Source: Hepsetus odoe
Taxonomy: Eukaryota; Chordata; Actinopteri; Characiformes; Hepsetidae
DNA: 64,000 nt
Assembly: GCA_017165825.1 (NCBI GenBank)
Contig: CM029378.1
Location: 14,074,908 to 14,138,907 of the forward strand
Reading direction: 5' to 3'
The notes beneath the pieces are model-generated. The model searched no databases and was not told where the DNA came from. It saw only the letters and a program-made list of their open reading frames with translations. Both the position numbers and the translations under genes were made by a program. Of this stretch, positions 63,088 to 64,000 are shown piece by piece (within the stretch, counting starts at the first letter, position 1; the number at the start of each line of letters is the position of its first letter).

Positions 63088-64000
63088 CTGAAGAAAATGA
63101 GGCATAATAAACAAATATTCACACAAAGACTGCATGGCATGGACAAAATACTACTAATCCAAATACTTATTTTGTCGCTATATATGTCATTGGTTTGGAA
63201 GATTTCACACAACAGGTGATAGCCATGGTAAAGGTGAAAGAATCACGTTCCATGTTCCAGGACAGTCATAAGACGTTATGTGTATAATCTTAAAGTCAGA
63301 ATCTGCGCTGTTGGAATATTCAATAAAAACTTGTTGGAATACTTGTTTCTGTCTTGTTGTGGAGCTAAAAGAGAGAGACACACATACTGCAGATCATATG
63401 CCAATCAAAACCACTCGCTCTCTCTCCAGGGGCAGTAGAGATTTGATTTGCACAGGCAAAAAAGGCATTAACATGTAAGTGTACAGCAAAGACAACTCCA
63501 GGAGACACAGTATACTTGCACAAGTCCAGCATTAAATATCAACAAGGAAAAGGTCATTAAGCAGGATTTTTTTTCTGCATTAGGAAACTTTGGCCTTAAT
63601 TAAAGAGGAAAAGGTCATGGACACAATGTGCTCGGTTTGCACTACTTATATGTATTTCCTCAAGGCGTCTGATGGACTGGCAGAGAATGAGGTACCATGG
63701 GTAATTACTGTGATATCCCCTTCCCTAGCTAAATTTAAGATGCAAAAACAAGGGGAGAATGTAATGCTTAACAACTGTACCCATCAAAAATTACACTGAT
63801 GTCAAATTTTTTGACTTAAAAACCTCTTCAACAGGAAAGTTCCGAAACGCATGAAAAATAAGTATGTTTAATTAGCACAACTAGTAATAAAATGAAGAAT
63901 ATTTTAGTTCTTTAGTAATTTTCCTTGCAAAAGACACAGAGCAACACTTTTTCACACAGTATCCTTGATTTGTATCTGTACTTCATGTGTGCAAACCCTT
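63088..64000. other. Probable intron of the right-edge gene
   Basis: AT-rich DNA upstream of the acceptor at 63087. I looked on the minus strand for the expected helix 6-7 exon ending in a donor and found none. Short open frames on both strands have no recognisable content. Confidence 0.4.

Noticed and set aside
1..64000. CRISPR arrays, operons or other prokaryotic systems
   Set aside because: Introns, SINEs and Tc1 elements show vertebrate nuclear DNA; none of the direct repeats has regular unique spacers.

Overview
The window is vertebrate nuclear DNA from a teleost fish. It is AT-rich, has long introns with GT-AG splice sites, many CA/TG and GA microsatellites, and many fish-type transposons (Tc1-like elements, tRNA-derived SINEs, RTE-like and Rex1/CR1-like LINE remains). 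The mix suggests an ostariophysan-type fish, but I cannot name a species. I found no operons, CRISPR arrays, viral genes or toxin genes.

One gene can be assembled in full: a Cys-loop GABA-A receptor subunit on the minus strand, of pi type (gabrp). Nine coding exons, from the signal-peptide exon at 30112-30060 to the M4 exon at 9908-9570, join in phase at every junction and give 1347 nt, or 448 residues. A probable 5'-UTR exon and CCAAT/GC-box promoter lie at about 37.77-38.25 kb, so the gene covers roughly 9-38 kb. At the right edge, 63087-62821 (minus) looks like the last coding exon of a second gene. Its intron position and first residues resemble the tail exon of a vertebrate ciliary opsin.

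Layout: 1-8.9 kb is intergenic, with microsatellites, a GATA array and an RTE-like LINE tail. 9-16.1 kb holds the compact 3' part of gabrp. 16.1-30 kb is the 14-kb first coding intron, filled with Tc1 relics, a fold-back element, SINEs, a decayed minisatellite and an unexplained exon-like open block at 22.27-22.51 kb. 30-38 kb holds exon 1, the 5'-UTR intron and the promoter. 38.3-62.8 kb is a gene-poor interval of repeats and featureless AT-rich DNA.

The two genes are not known to act together. The gabrp product should be a subunit of a pentameric GABA-gated chloride channel in the plasma membrane; the possible opsin would be a photoreceptor GPCR. I saw no clear undescribed system. The best leads are the exon-like block in the gabrp intron, the short-element Tc1 family with one fold-back member, and a SINE family in which every copy keeps its target-site duplication.
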